Positions 36,455 through 44,169 of a stretch of 64,000 nucleotides of DNA are shown here, piece by piece. Position 1 is the first letter of the stretch. Every line of letters begins with the position of its first letter. The stretch spans positions 186,001 to 250,000 of the forward strand of contig NZ_CAJHCP010000004.1 of assembly GCF_904848625.1 (NCBI RefSeq). Reading direction: 5' to 3'. Position numbers and translations under genes: made by a program. This stretch comes from Paraburkholderia metrosideri (GTDB taxonomy: Bacteria; Pseudomonadota; Gammaproteobacteria; Burkholderiales; Burkholderiaceae). The notes under the pieces were generated by a model. It was not told the DNA's origin, did not search any database, and was given only the letters and a program-made list of their open reading frames with translations.

Positions 36455-37240
36455 ATGGAACCGCTGACGCAGGTCACGTTGAAAGCGCTGGCGAGCGTGT
36501 CGCCCGAAAAGCTCGCGGCGATTCTTTCCGGCCCGCCCACCCAGGCCGCGGCCTGGGTGGCGGCGGCCGCGCACAACGGCATTGTCGAAGCGCAGGCCGT
36601 GTATGGGCAGTATCTGCTTGACGGCCACGGCGTCGAGCGCAATGTCGACGAAGCACTGACCTGGTTCAAACATGCGGCGCGGCGCGATCATCCGATGGCG
36701 ATGAACATGCTCGGCCGCTGTTATGAACATGGCTGGGGCACGACTGCCTGTGCACCCGTTGCCGTGTACTGGTACCGGCTCGCGGCGCGGTCCGGACTCG
36801 ACTGGGGGATGTACAACTATGCGTCGGCGCTGGCGCTGGGGCATGGAATCGAGTGCGATCGTGCGCAGGCGTTGCAGTGGTTCCAGCGTGCCGCTGAGTT
36901 GGGCCACGCGAAATCGCTGAACTTTATCGGCAGCTTTTACGAAGACGGCTGGGAAGTCGACGCCGATACCGATATCGCACTCGATTTTTACCATCGTGCC
37001 GCGCAAGGCGGCGACTTTCGCGGCCAGTTCAACTACGCGCGGCTGATGGCCGAACGTGGCGATATCGACACTGCGCTGCACTGGTTGCGTCGTGTGCCGC
37101 AGACGGCCACAACGGCGTTCATCGCGAAGATGCAACGATGGCTGGCCGCGTCGCCGGTCAGTGTATTTCGTGCTTTGGGCAATGACATGAGTATCGACAT
37201 CCACGCGCACACGCATGCTATTCGGGAGTCACGCACATGA
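36455..37240 (+). CDS. Sel1-repeat protein of the iron-receptor operon
   Basis: A 261-residue helical-repeat protein. Successive Sel1/TPR-like units include [40 protein letters not shown] and [20 protein letters not shown], each with the A-x-x-x-F/Y-x-x-G-x-G-V pattern. There is no signal peptide, so it is probably a cytosolic adaptor for protein-protein contacts. It starts 10 bases after the receptor stop and overlaps the dioxygenase gene by 4 bases (ATGA), so the three genes are one operon. Its exact function in iron uptake is unknown. Confidence 0.85.
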   Translation: MEPLTQVTLKALASVSPEKLAAILSGPPTQAAAWVAAAAHNGIVEAQAVYGQYLLDGHGVERNVDEALTWFKHAARRDHPMAMNMLGRCYEHGWGTTACAPVAVYWYRLAARSGLDWGMYNYASALALGHGIECDRAQALQWFQRAAELGHAKSLNFIGSFYEDGWEVDADTDIALDFYHRAAQGGDFRGQFNYARLMAERGDIDTALHWLRRVPQTATTAFIAKMQRWLAASPVSVFRALGNDMSIDIHAHTHAIRESRT

Positions 37241-37920
37241 TGCTGCATCTGCCAGGCGTGCTGACCCGACAACAGGTCGCACAATGCCGGGAAGTACTCG
37301 ACGCAGCGCACTGGACCGACGGCAACGCGACCTCCGGCATGCAATCGGCGCAAGCCAAACGCAACCAGCAATTGCCCGAAGGTTCTCCCGCTGCACGCGC
37401 GGTGGGCGACGCGATTCAGGACGCGTTAGCCCAGAACCCGCGCTTCTTCTCCGCCGCATTGCCGCTGAAAGTATTCCCGCCGCTCTTTAACCGCTACGCT
37501 GGCGGCGACGCTTTCGGCCCCCATGTAGACAACGCGATCCGCTTGTTGCGCGGCACCGATTTCCGCATTCGCAGCGATCTGTCCGCCACACTCTTTCTCG
37601 CCGAACCCGACACTTACGACGGCGGCGAACTCTGCATTGAAGACACGTATGGCGTGCATCGCGCGAAACTACCGGCTGGCGACATGGTGCTCTACCCGGC
37701 TTCGAGCCTGCATCAGGTGAGCCCGGTGACGCGTGGGGTGCGGCTCGCGTCGTTCTTCTGGATTCAAAGCATGGTGCGCGATGACGGCGAGCGCACCACG
37801 CTGTTTCAACTCGATAACGACGTGCAGCGCCTGGCTGCCGAGAAAGGCTCGAACGATCCTACCGTGGTCAGCCTGACTGGCATCTATCACAACCTGCTGC
37901 GCCGCTGGGCCGACGCCTGA
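37237..37920 (+). CDS. piuC: PiuC/YbiX-type Fe(II)/2-oxoglutarate-dependent hydroxylase
   Basis: A 227-residue PKHD-type hydroxylase. The iron ligands are His and Asp in [11 protein letters not shown] and the distal His in [15 protein letters not shown], where the following Arg (VTRGVR) should bind 2-oxoglutarate. The motif [17 protein letters not shown] fits the double-stranded beta-helix. In Pseudomonas and Escherichia this protein is encoded beside the catecholate receptor genes piuA and fiu and is linked to their use of siderophores; the exact substrate is unresolved. It is the last gene of the operon, followed by a hairpin terminator. Confidence 0.9.
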   Translation: MMLHLPGVLTRQQVAQCREVLDAAHWTDGNATSGMQSAQAKRNQQLPEGSPAARAVGDAIQDALAQNPRFFSAALPLKVFPPLFNRYAGGDAFGPHVDNAIRLLRGTDFRIRSDLSATLFLAEPDTYDGGELCIEDTYGVHRAKLPAGDMVLYPASSLHQVSPVTRGVRLASFFWIQSMVRDDGERTTLFQLDNDVQRLAAEKGSNDPTVVSLTGIYHNLLRRWADA

Positions 37921-37963
37921 CAACCCCGGCGTCCGCAACGCGCGAACGGCAGCACCAAAAAAA

Positions 37964-37993
37964 TACGCCGCGGATCAACGACTCCGCGGCGTA
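37964..37993. terminator. hairpin between convergent piuC and symporter genes
   Basis: A perfect 11-bp stem (TACGCCGCGGA and complement) with an 8-base loop. It is flanked on the left by a run of seven A, which gives a U-tract for leftward transcripts of the symporter gene. On the right it is followed by CTTTC for rightward transcripts, so it may be bidirectional. Confidence 0.75.
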
Positions 37994-38014
37994 CTTTCAA
38001 GCGAGGCGTGACGA

Positions 38015-39496
38015 TCAGGCCGTCACCACCGCCCGGCGCGGCGACACGACCGACACCGCAAAGCTGACGACAATATTGGCCACCAATGCAATCAGGCCGA
38101 TATACAGCGGATAAACCGCATCACCGAGATGCAGCGCGTACACCGGCTTGAGCCCTTGCGAGATCGCTAGGCCCGTGCCGATCACGATCCCTACCAGCCA
38201 GCCGATAAACAGGCCCGGCGTATTCAGCCGACGCGTGTACAACGTGAACACGATAGCCGGGAAGATCTGCAGAATCCACACGCCGCCGAGCAATTGCAGG
38301 TCGATCGCGTACTGCGTCGGCAGGAACACGATGAACAGCAGCGCGCCGAACTTCACGACCAGCGACACGATCTTCGCGGTAGACGCCTCGCCTTCAGGCG
38401 AAATATTCGGCGACACCAGCGGACGCCACAAATTGCGCGTGAACAGATTGGCCGCGCCGATCGACATGATCGCGGCGGGCACCAGCGCGCTGATCGCAAT
38501 CGCGGCTGCAGCAAAGCCGACGAACCACGACGGGAACAGCGTACCGAACAATGCGGGCACCACGTCAGAAGCCGACTTCACGTTCACGCCCGCAGCGATC
38601 GCCATATAGCCGAGCAACGCGATCAGACCGAGCAGCAACGTGTACGCCGGCAGGAAAATCGCATTCTTGCGCACCGTCTTCGCCGACGCCGACGACAACA
38701 CCGCCGTCATCGTGTGCGGATACATGAACGCCGCGAGTGCCGAGCCCAACGCGAGCGAGGCAAACGCGGTGAACTGCGTCGGCTTCAGCAGAATGCCGGT
38801 TGCGCCGCCCTTCGCCTTGAAGTGCGCATCGGCCATGTCGAACACATGCGCGTAACCGCCGAGCTTCACCGGAATCAGCCACACCGCCGCGATCACGACG
38901 ATATAGATCATGATGTCCTTGACGAATGCGATCATCGCCGGGGCACGCAAGCCGCTTGCGTACGTGTACAGCGCGAGAATCACGAAGGCGACGATCAGCG
39001 GCATTTCACCGGTCACGCCGAGCCCCTTGATCACCACCTGCATGCCGACCAGTTGCAGCGCGATGTACGGCATTGTCGCGATAATGCCGGTCAGTGCAAT
39101 CGCTGCCGGGAACCACTTGCCGCCGTACTCACCCTGCACGTAATCCGCTGCGGTGATGTGGTTTTTCGCATGCGCGATTTTCCACAACTTCGGCATCACC
39201 GCGAACACGAACGGGTAGACGATGATCGTATAAGGCAGCGCGAAGAAGCCATACGCACCCACCGAATAGACCAGCGCAGGCACCGCGATCACCGTGTAGG
39301 CGGTATAGAAATCGCCGCCCACCAGGAACCACGAAATGACAGTACCGAACTGGCGGCCGCCAAGACCCCACTCATGCAATTGCGTCATGTCGCCCCGCTT
39401 CCAGCGCGCGGCAAAGAAACCGATCACGGTGACGAGCACGAAGAACGCGATAAAGACGGTCATCGCGACCGGGTTCACAGGATTCAATTCATTCAT
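38015..39496 (-). CDS. mctP: sodium:solute symporter, monocarboxylate permease (MctP-like)
   Basis: A 493-residue SSS-family inner-membrane permease with thirteen predicted helices. It begins MNELNPVNPVAMTVFIAF. The region YTAYTVIAVPALVYSVGAYG follows the family pattern, as does the TM8 stretch with SALVPAAIMSIGAANLFTRN, which includes the sodium-binding Ser and Ala residues. The DUF3311 gene before it and the divergent Cache-type kinase genes match the mct (lactate, pyruvate, alanine uptake) arrangement seen in rhizobia. The stop of the DUF3311 gene overlaps the ATG (ATGA). CGAGGTG is a fair ribosome site. Confidence 0.88.
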   Translation of the reverse strand: MNELNPVNPVAMTVFIAFFVLVTVIGFFAARWKRGDMTQLHEWGLGGRQFGTVISWFLVGGDFYTAYTVIAVPALVYSVGAYGFFALPYTIIVYPFVFAVMPKLWKIAHAKNHITAADYVQGEYGGKWFPAAIALTGIIATMPYIALQLVGMQVVIKGLGVTGEMPLIVAFVILALYTYASGLRAPAMIAFVKDIMIYIVVIAAVWLIPVKLGGYAHVFDMADAHFKAKGGATGILLKPTQFTAFASLALGSALAAFMYPHTMTAVLSSASAKTVRKNAIFLPAYTLLLGLIALLGYMAIAAGVNVKSASDVVPALFGTLFPSWFVGFAAAAIAISALVPAAIMSIGAANLFTRNLWRPLVSPNISPEGEASTAKIVSLVVKFGALLFIVFLPTQYAIDLQLLGGVWILQIFPAIVFTLYTRRLNTPGLFIGWLVGIVIGTGLAISQGLKPVYALHLGDAVYPLYIGLIALVANIVVSFAVSVVSPRRAVVTA

Positions 39497-39690
39497 TTGA
39501 CACCTCGGTACACGACGTAAATCAGCAGCGAGGTCAACGGCACCCACAAGAACTGATACCAGTAAAAGAACGGAAAGCCCGCGAACGACGGATACGTGTG
39601 GTTATAGAACGGCAACCACAACAGCGCGACATAAGGGATGAGCAGAATGAGCCAGAGCCACGAACGGCCGGCGGATGGGGAGGTCTCCAC
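39493..39690 (-). CDS. DUF3311 small membrane protein
   Basis: A 65-residue protein with two hydrophobic segments, LWLILLIPYVALLWLPFYN and FYWYQFLWVPLTSLLIYVVY. DUF3311 proteins regularly precede sodium:solute symporters of the MctP type and probably assist the permease. The start is GTG, set by an excellent Shine-Dalgarno AGGAGA 5 bases upstream. It overlaps the permease by 4 bases. Confidence 0.85.
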   Translation of the reverse strand: METSPSAGRSWLWLILLIPYVALLWLPFYNHTYPSFAGFPFFYWYQFLWVPLTSLLIYVVYRGVK

Positions 39691-39981
39691 GAACTTCTCC
39701 TAAGTCTATTATTGACGCCGCGCACCATGGCTCGTGGCCCGGCACGCGACAAACCGGTTGCCTGCTCTCGGACGGGAAGCCCGATCCAGGTGTCTCCTGC
39801 CTGAGCATTGGAATGTCAGACCGGCCTGCTGCGCAACAGCGCATGCATGAAGGCGCAGCCGCCCCAAAGGCGGGGTACGCCGCAGCGTTGTAGTATTCGC
39901 CTTCGAGAGCGACCTTACAAGCGCGCAACTACGTAAGCCGGCTACGTAATACTACGTAGCCGGCTCGCTGTCTTTCCAACG
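39691..39981. promoter_or_regulatory. divergent control region of the mctP and two-component operons
   Basis: This spacer serves both the transporter operon (leftward) and the sensor-kinase operon (rightward). Three TACGTA hexamers crowd into 39930-39958. The 39936-39965 part is a perfect 13-bp inverted repeat. The sensor gene has no visible Shine-Dalgarno. Confidence 0.6.
39936..39965. repeat. perfect 13-bp inverted repeat with TACGTA core, 16 bases before the sensor-kinase start
   Basis: The left arm AGCCGGCTACGTA (39936-39948) and right arm TACGTAGCCGGCT (39953-39965) pair fully, leaving a 4-base loop ATAC. A third TACGTA lies at 39930-39935. It could be an operator for the NarL-type regulator encoded two genes on, or an RNA hairpin that controls the kinase message. 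Confidence 0.75.
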
Positions 39982-41394
39982 ATGAAACTCAAAGCAAAGA
40001 TTGTCCTGCTGGCGATCGTGCCCTTTCTGGCGGCCATCGCCAGCATCGAAACCGGCGTGCGACAGCAGGCCACCGCGCTCGCCAACCGGCAGCACGCGAC
40101 GACTCAGGCCGCCTACCTCGCCAGCAAGGAAATCGAACTCAAGCATTACGTCGAGCTCGCCACCACGGCCATCGCGCCGCTCTACGACAGCGGCGCGGAC
40201 AACGCACGCGACGACGCGATGCTGCGCACCCGCGCACTCGACGTGCTGGAGAAAATGGATTTCGGCAAGGACGGCTACTTCTTCGTCTACGACATGCATG
40301 GCCGCGCGCTGATGCATCCGCGCGAGCCGGACCTCGTCGGCCGCGATCTGTGGGCGCTGCGCGATAGCCAGGGCGTGCCGACCATCCAGCGGCTGATCGC
40401 AGCGGCGTCGAGCGGCGGCGGCTACGTGCGCTATCAGTGGCATCGTCCGTCGACGGGCAAGATCGCGTCGAAGCTCGGCTATGTGGTACCGCTGCCCCGC
40501 TGGGGCTGGATGATCGGCACCGGCATCTATCTCGACGATGTCGACACGACGCTCGCGCATATCGACGAAGGCGCGGCCGCCAACATCGATCGCACGATGA
40601 AATGGATCGACACGATTGCCGTTGCCGGACTCGCGGTGATTGCGCTGTGCGCGCTGGTGCTCAACTTCACCGAATACCGGAGTGCCGATGCCAAACTGAA
40701 ACGCCTCGCGCAACAGGTCGTCGAGTCGCAGGAAAACGAACGGGCACGACTCTCGCGTGAGTTGCACGACGGCATCAGTCAGATGATGGTTTCCGTGAAG
40801 CTGCTGCTCGAATCCGCGCTGGCGCGGTTCGAGCGCAGCGAGGCGCGCGTGCCCGCTGCCGAAGCCGCGCTGTCCACCAGCCTCACGCGGTTGAGCGATA
40901 CCCTGCGTGAAGTGCGGCGCATTTCACATGCACTGCGTCCGTCGATGCTCGACGATCTCGGCGTCGCCGCCGCGCTCGAACAGCTGACGCGCGAACTGAG
41001 CGACGAGTCGGGTATCGAGATCGGCTTCACGCAGATCTCGCACACCCACGCCGGGACGTTGCCCGATGCGGTCAATACCGTGCTGTTCCGGATCGCCCAG
41101 GAAGCGCTGACCAACATCGTGCGGCACGCGCAGGCGTCGAGCGCGGCACTTGCGCTCGACGTCTCGCACGACGCCGTCACGCTCACCATCGCGGACAATG
41201 GACGCGGCTTCGACGTGACCGACGCTTTTGCCGGCCGCCGCGCCGGGATTGGTCTGCGCAACATGCGCGAGCGGCTCGAAGCGCTCGGCGGCTGGCTGTC
41301 GCTCAATTCGCAAGCCGGGCATACGCTCGTCACTGCGCGTGTACCGCTTGGAGCATCAGACACCGGCACCTTTGTAGACCCAATCCGATCATGA
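39982..41394 (+). CDS. Cache-domain sensor histidine kinase (MctS-like)
   Basis: A 470-residue membrane kinase. TM1 is at 5-22, followed by a periplasmic single-Cache domain with DFGKDGYFFVYDMHGRALMH and GYVVPLPRWGWMIGTGIYLD, then TM2 at about 210-230. The cytosolic part is of the NarL/HisKA_3 class: His262 in ARLSRELHDGISQ, then the ATPase with EALTNIVRHAQAS and DNGRGFD. Cache domains of this kind bind small carboxylates, which fits regulation of the adjacent transporter. It overlaps the response-regulator gene as ATGA. The start ATG has no Shine-Dalgarno and follows a perfect hairpin. Confidence 0.88.
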   Translation: MKLKAKIVLLAIVPFLAAIASIETGVRQQATALANRQHATTQAAYLASKEIELKHYVELATTAIAPLYDSGADNARDDAMLRTRALDVLEKMDFGKDGYFFVYDMHGRALMHPREPDLVGRDLWALRDSQGVPTIQRLIAAASSGGGYVRYQWHRPSTGKIASKLGYVVPLPRWGWMIGTGIYLDDVDTTLAHIDEGAAANIDRTMKWIDTIAVAGLAVIALCALVLNFTEYRSADAKLKRLAQQVVESQENERARLSRELHDGISQMMVSVKLLLESALARFERSEARVPAAEAALSTSLTRLSDTLREVRRISHALRPSMLDDLGVAAALEQLTRELSDESGIEIGFTQISHTHAGTLPDAVNTVLFRIAQEALTNIVRHAQASSAALALDVSHDAVTLTIADNGRGFDVTDAFAGRRAGIGLRNMRERLEALGGWLSLNSQAGHTLVTARVPLGASDTGTFVDPIRS

Positions 41395-42038
41395 ACGACA
41401 TGTCACCCGCAATCGCACGCCTGCTTCTCGTCGACGATCATCCGCTCGTGCGCGACGGTTTGCGCGCCCGCCTCGAAGCGGTGGGCAACTTTGCAATCGT
41501 CGGCGAAGCGGGCAATGCGCAGGAAGCGCTGACGCTTGCCGAAAATCAGACACCCCACCTGGTGCTGATGGATGTCGGCATGGCGGGGATGAACGGCATC
41601 GCGCTTGCCAGTCTCTTTCATGAACGTTTTCCAGCGATTCGCGTGCTTATGCTGTCAATGCATGACAACCTCGAATACGTGACGCAGGCAGTTCGTGCCG
41701 GAGCCAGCGGCTATGTGCTGAAGGATTCGCCCGCGACCGAAATTATTCAGGCGATCGAAGCGGTGCTCGCCGGTAAGACTTTCTTTAGCGCGGGATTGGG
41801 TGCACGGCTGATTCAGGCCTCGGCGACACAATCGCCGGTTGAACGTCTGACGCCGCGCGAGCGCGATATTCTCGATGCACTCGCAGAAGGTCTGTCGAGC
41901 AAGCAGATTGCGCAGCGCAATGATCTGTCGGTGCGGACGGTGGAGACACATCGGCTGAATCTGAAGCGCAAGCTCGATATCGAGGGGCAGGCGGAGTTGA
42001 TTAAATTCGCCGTGGAGAATCGGCGGACAAAACGGTGA
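41391..42038 (+). CDS. NarL/LuxR-family response regulator (MctR-like)
   Basis: A 215-residue regulator. The receiver has LLLVDDHPLVRDG, phosphorylation site Asp61 in LVLMDVGMAGMNG and Lys in GYVLKDSPA. The C-terminal LuxR-type HTH is LTPRERDILDALAEGLSSKQ followed by IAQRNDLSVRTVETHRLNLKRK. It forms one unit with the preceding Cache kinase and probably activates the divergent transporter genes through sites in their shared upstream region. Confidence 0.9.
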   Translation: MNDMSPAIARLLLVDDHPLVRDGLRARLEAVGNFAIVGEAGNAQEALTLAENQTPHLVLMDVGMAGMNGIALASLFHERFPAIRVLMLSMHDNLEYVTQAVRAGASGYVLKDSPATEIIQAIEAVLAGKTFFSAGLGARLIQASATQSPVERLTPRERDILDALAEGLSSKQIAQRNDLSVRTVETHRLNLKRKLDIEGQAELIKFAVENRRTKR

Positions 42039-42186
42039 GGGCGGTAAATAATGCGTAGCGTTTTAGCGCGCTATTTATGCGGCATGCGTTAACCCATCCG
42101 CTAATCGCATGCCTGACAGATTAATTCCGCAACGCAACTATCAGCGTGCCGCCTTATTTTCGTCGTAAAATGCGCAGGCCGCCGCG

Positions 42187-43431
42187 ATGTACCGGCGAAT
42201 AGTCCCTACGTCAGCGATGCAAGTCGACCTCCTTACTCTTTATCTCCTCGCTATCGGAACGCTTCTGGCCAGTTCCGCCATGACGCTATGGGAACGTCGG
42301 ACTTACCCCACGCGCGGCAAGGAATTAAACATCCTGTCAGCGGCATATGCCACGCTGGCAACCGGCTGCGCGGCTGCTGCGTTTCGTCATACGCTGCCCG
42401 GCGTGGCCGGGGCTGCGTTAAGCAATCTCGTCATTGTTACCGGTTATCTGCTGATCCTGCACGGGACCGCCGTGCTGAATGGCCGTCAATATCGTGCCGG
42501 TTCGATCGTGATGCTGGTGCTTCTGGCGCTGACCTGGGCCATTGTCGGCGTGCGCTGGGAAGCGCTCATGTGGGGCTACATCAGCGCGATTCCGATCGCG
42601 ATAGCCTGCGGCATGACGGCTCGCGAGTTGTTGCGAAACAACGCATTCAAGCGTTTCCAGTCGAGGCGTATCGCCGCATGGGTGTCCGGCGGACACGCGC
42701 TCTTTTACGCATTCAGAGCTTTCATTCTGCCGTGGCTGGCCACGTCGTTCGGGCCGGAAGTATTCTCCATTGCCAGCAAGATCACGATGTACGAGGGCGT
42801 CCTGTATTCGGTCGTCCTGCCAATGACATTGCTTAAACTCGTTCGCGAAGAAGCTCATGAACAGCTTCTGCACGAATCGCAAACCGACTATCTGACCGGT
42901 CTCGGCAATCGCCGGCGCTTCTTCGAACAAGGCACGCGCGTGATTCGCGACGGCGGCACGTCGCGCCCCATGTCCGTTCTTGCGTTCGACCTCGACCACT
43001 TCAAGGCGATCAATGACCGTTACGGCCACGAGACCGGAGACGAGGTTCTGAAGTCATTCGGGAAGATCGCCCGCAGTGTGATGGGGCCCGAGGCGATTCT
43101 CGCGCGCATTGGCGGAGAAGAATTCGCCGCACTGCTGCCGGGACTCGACGGCCGTCGCGCAAAAGAAATGGGCGACGCGGTCGTTAAACGCTTCGCCGCG
43201 ACGATTGCCCACCGGATTAATGGCGTCGCTATCCAGGCCACGGTCAGCATCGGTCTTGCGCAATCCGGAAGCGAAGCATTCACGCTTGCCGAATTGCTTG
43301 CGACGGCGGATCAGGCGTTATATCGCGCGAAATCGCTCGGCGGCAACCGGCTGGAACCGGCGCAGAATGCGGCAGGCACGAAAGCGGCGGTTGACGATAG
43401 CGCTGCACGCCGCCGCAGAACCACCGTTTAA
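42187..43431 (+). CDS. membrane-bound GGDEF diguanylate cyclase
   Basis: A 414-residue protein. About six hydrophobic helices occupy residues 12-225, then a short linker leads to the catalytic domain from about residue 235 (DYLTGLGNRRRFFEQGTR). The active site is GGEEF in RIGGEEFAALLPG near residue 309, a functional variant of GGDEF, so it should make cyclic-di-GMP. I did not find the RxxD product-inhibition site with certainty. Two starts are possible (MYRRIVPTS or the later MQVDLLTLYLL, 42217); neither has a good Shine-Dalgarno. It is separate from the regulator pair by about 150 bases. Confidence 0.88.
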   Translation: MYRRIVPTSAMQVDLLTLYLLAIGTLLASSAMTLWERRTYPTRGKELNILSAAYATLATGCAAAAFRHTLPGVAGAALSNLVIVTGYLLILHGTAVLNGRQYRAGSIVMLVLLALTWAIVGVRWEALMWGYISAIPIAIACGMTARELLRNNAFKRFQSRRIAAWVSGGHALFYAFRAFILPWLATSFGPEVFSIASKITMYEGVLYSVVLPMTLLKLVREEAHEQLLHESQTDYLTGLGNRRRFFEQGTRVIRDGGTSRPMSVLAFDLDHFKAINDRYGHETGDEVLKSFGKIARSVMGPEAILARIGGEEFAALLPGLDGRRAKEMGDAVVKRFAATIAHRINGVAIQATVSIGLAQSGSEAFTLAELLATADQALYRAKSLGGNRLEPAQNAAGTKAAVDDSAARRRRTTV

Positions 43432-43482
43432 ATGCGGTAGCGCCCAGAATAGAACTTCGCCCCCCTCTTTTCGGCTTCAGCC

Positions 43483-44046
43483 ATGACCGAAAGCAGATCG
43501 AAGATAAAACGCCAGATCATCACGCGGCTGACCTGCGTGCTGATGTTCAGCGTCGCGACTCAGGCCCATGCGCAACAGCCGCGTACCAATCGCGGTCACG
43601 ATCCATTCTTTCAGATCTCCAAAGCAGTCAACGATTGCCCCACTCCGCTGGGCCCACTCGAAACAGAAAAAGAATGGCTCGACGACAGCCATTACCGGAT
43701 CGAACGCGGCAATAGCTGCTGGATAGAAGGCCGCTGCCGTTTATCGAACGCGTATCTGTATGACGCGGAAATCGCCGACGCCGTGCAGCGGCGTCTCGCC
43801 AGCATCAATCTGGCGACCCATTGGCGTGAGCAATCGACGCTATGGCTGACATTGCAACGCCGCTTTATTTACGTGGAAGGCTGCGTTGCACCCGGCTTCG
43901 ACAAACACACGTTCCTCACCGAGCTTGCAAAAACCGCCGACGTCGAGCGGGTCATCGACAACACGGTGAGCGACCCCCACGCCGCGCGGCTTCCGTACAA
44001 ACTGCTCTCGGACCCGGACAAACCCGCCCTTGATCCAGGCAACTAG
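43483..44046 (+). CDS. exported protein with BON-like C-terminal region
   Basis: A 187-residue protein. Residues 10-31 (RQIITRLTCVLMFSVATQAHA) form a signal peptide cleaved before QQPRTNRG. The C-terminal part (YDAEIADAVQRRLASI, TLWLTLQRRFIYVEGCV, ELAKTADVERVIDNTV) has the strand and helix pattern of BON domains, which bind phospholipid membranes. The middle has several cysteines, including SCWIEGRCR, that may form disulfides. The match is by pattern and moderate. It is transcribed rightward with no obvious operon partner. Confidence 0.6.
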   Translation: MTESRSKIKRQIITRLTCVLMFSVATQAHAQQPRTNRGHDPFFQISKAVNDCPTPLGPLETEKEWLDDSHYRIERGNSCWIEGRCRLSNAYLYDAEIADAVQRRLASINLATHWREQSTLWLTLQRRFIYVEGCVAPGFDKHTFLTELAKTADVERVIDNTVSDPHAARLPYKLLSDPDKPALDPGN

Positions 44047-44169
44047 ATCTCCTTCTGCGCGCCACAGCATCTATATCGACAATCCCGCATAGCAACGCAG
44101 AAATCAAACTTTGGCCGTACTGACACCGTTGCTAACATCGGCGACCCGACATCTTCGGTCAGTACAACA

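Noticed and set aside
34075-36669. An 864-codon open frame on the - strand across the TonB receptor gene
   Set aside because: It is the antisense shadow of a clear receptor gene in GC-rich DNA; its peptide is Arg/Val/Ala-rich without domains.
42081-42113. Stem GGCATGCG/CGCATGCC after the NarL-type regulator gene as a terminator
   Set aside because: The loop is 17 bases and no U-run follows, so I did not list it as a terminator.
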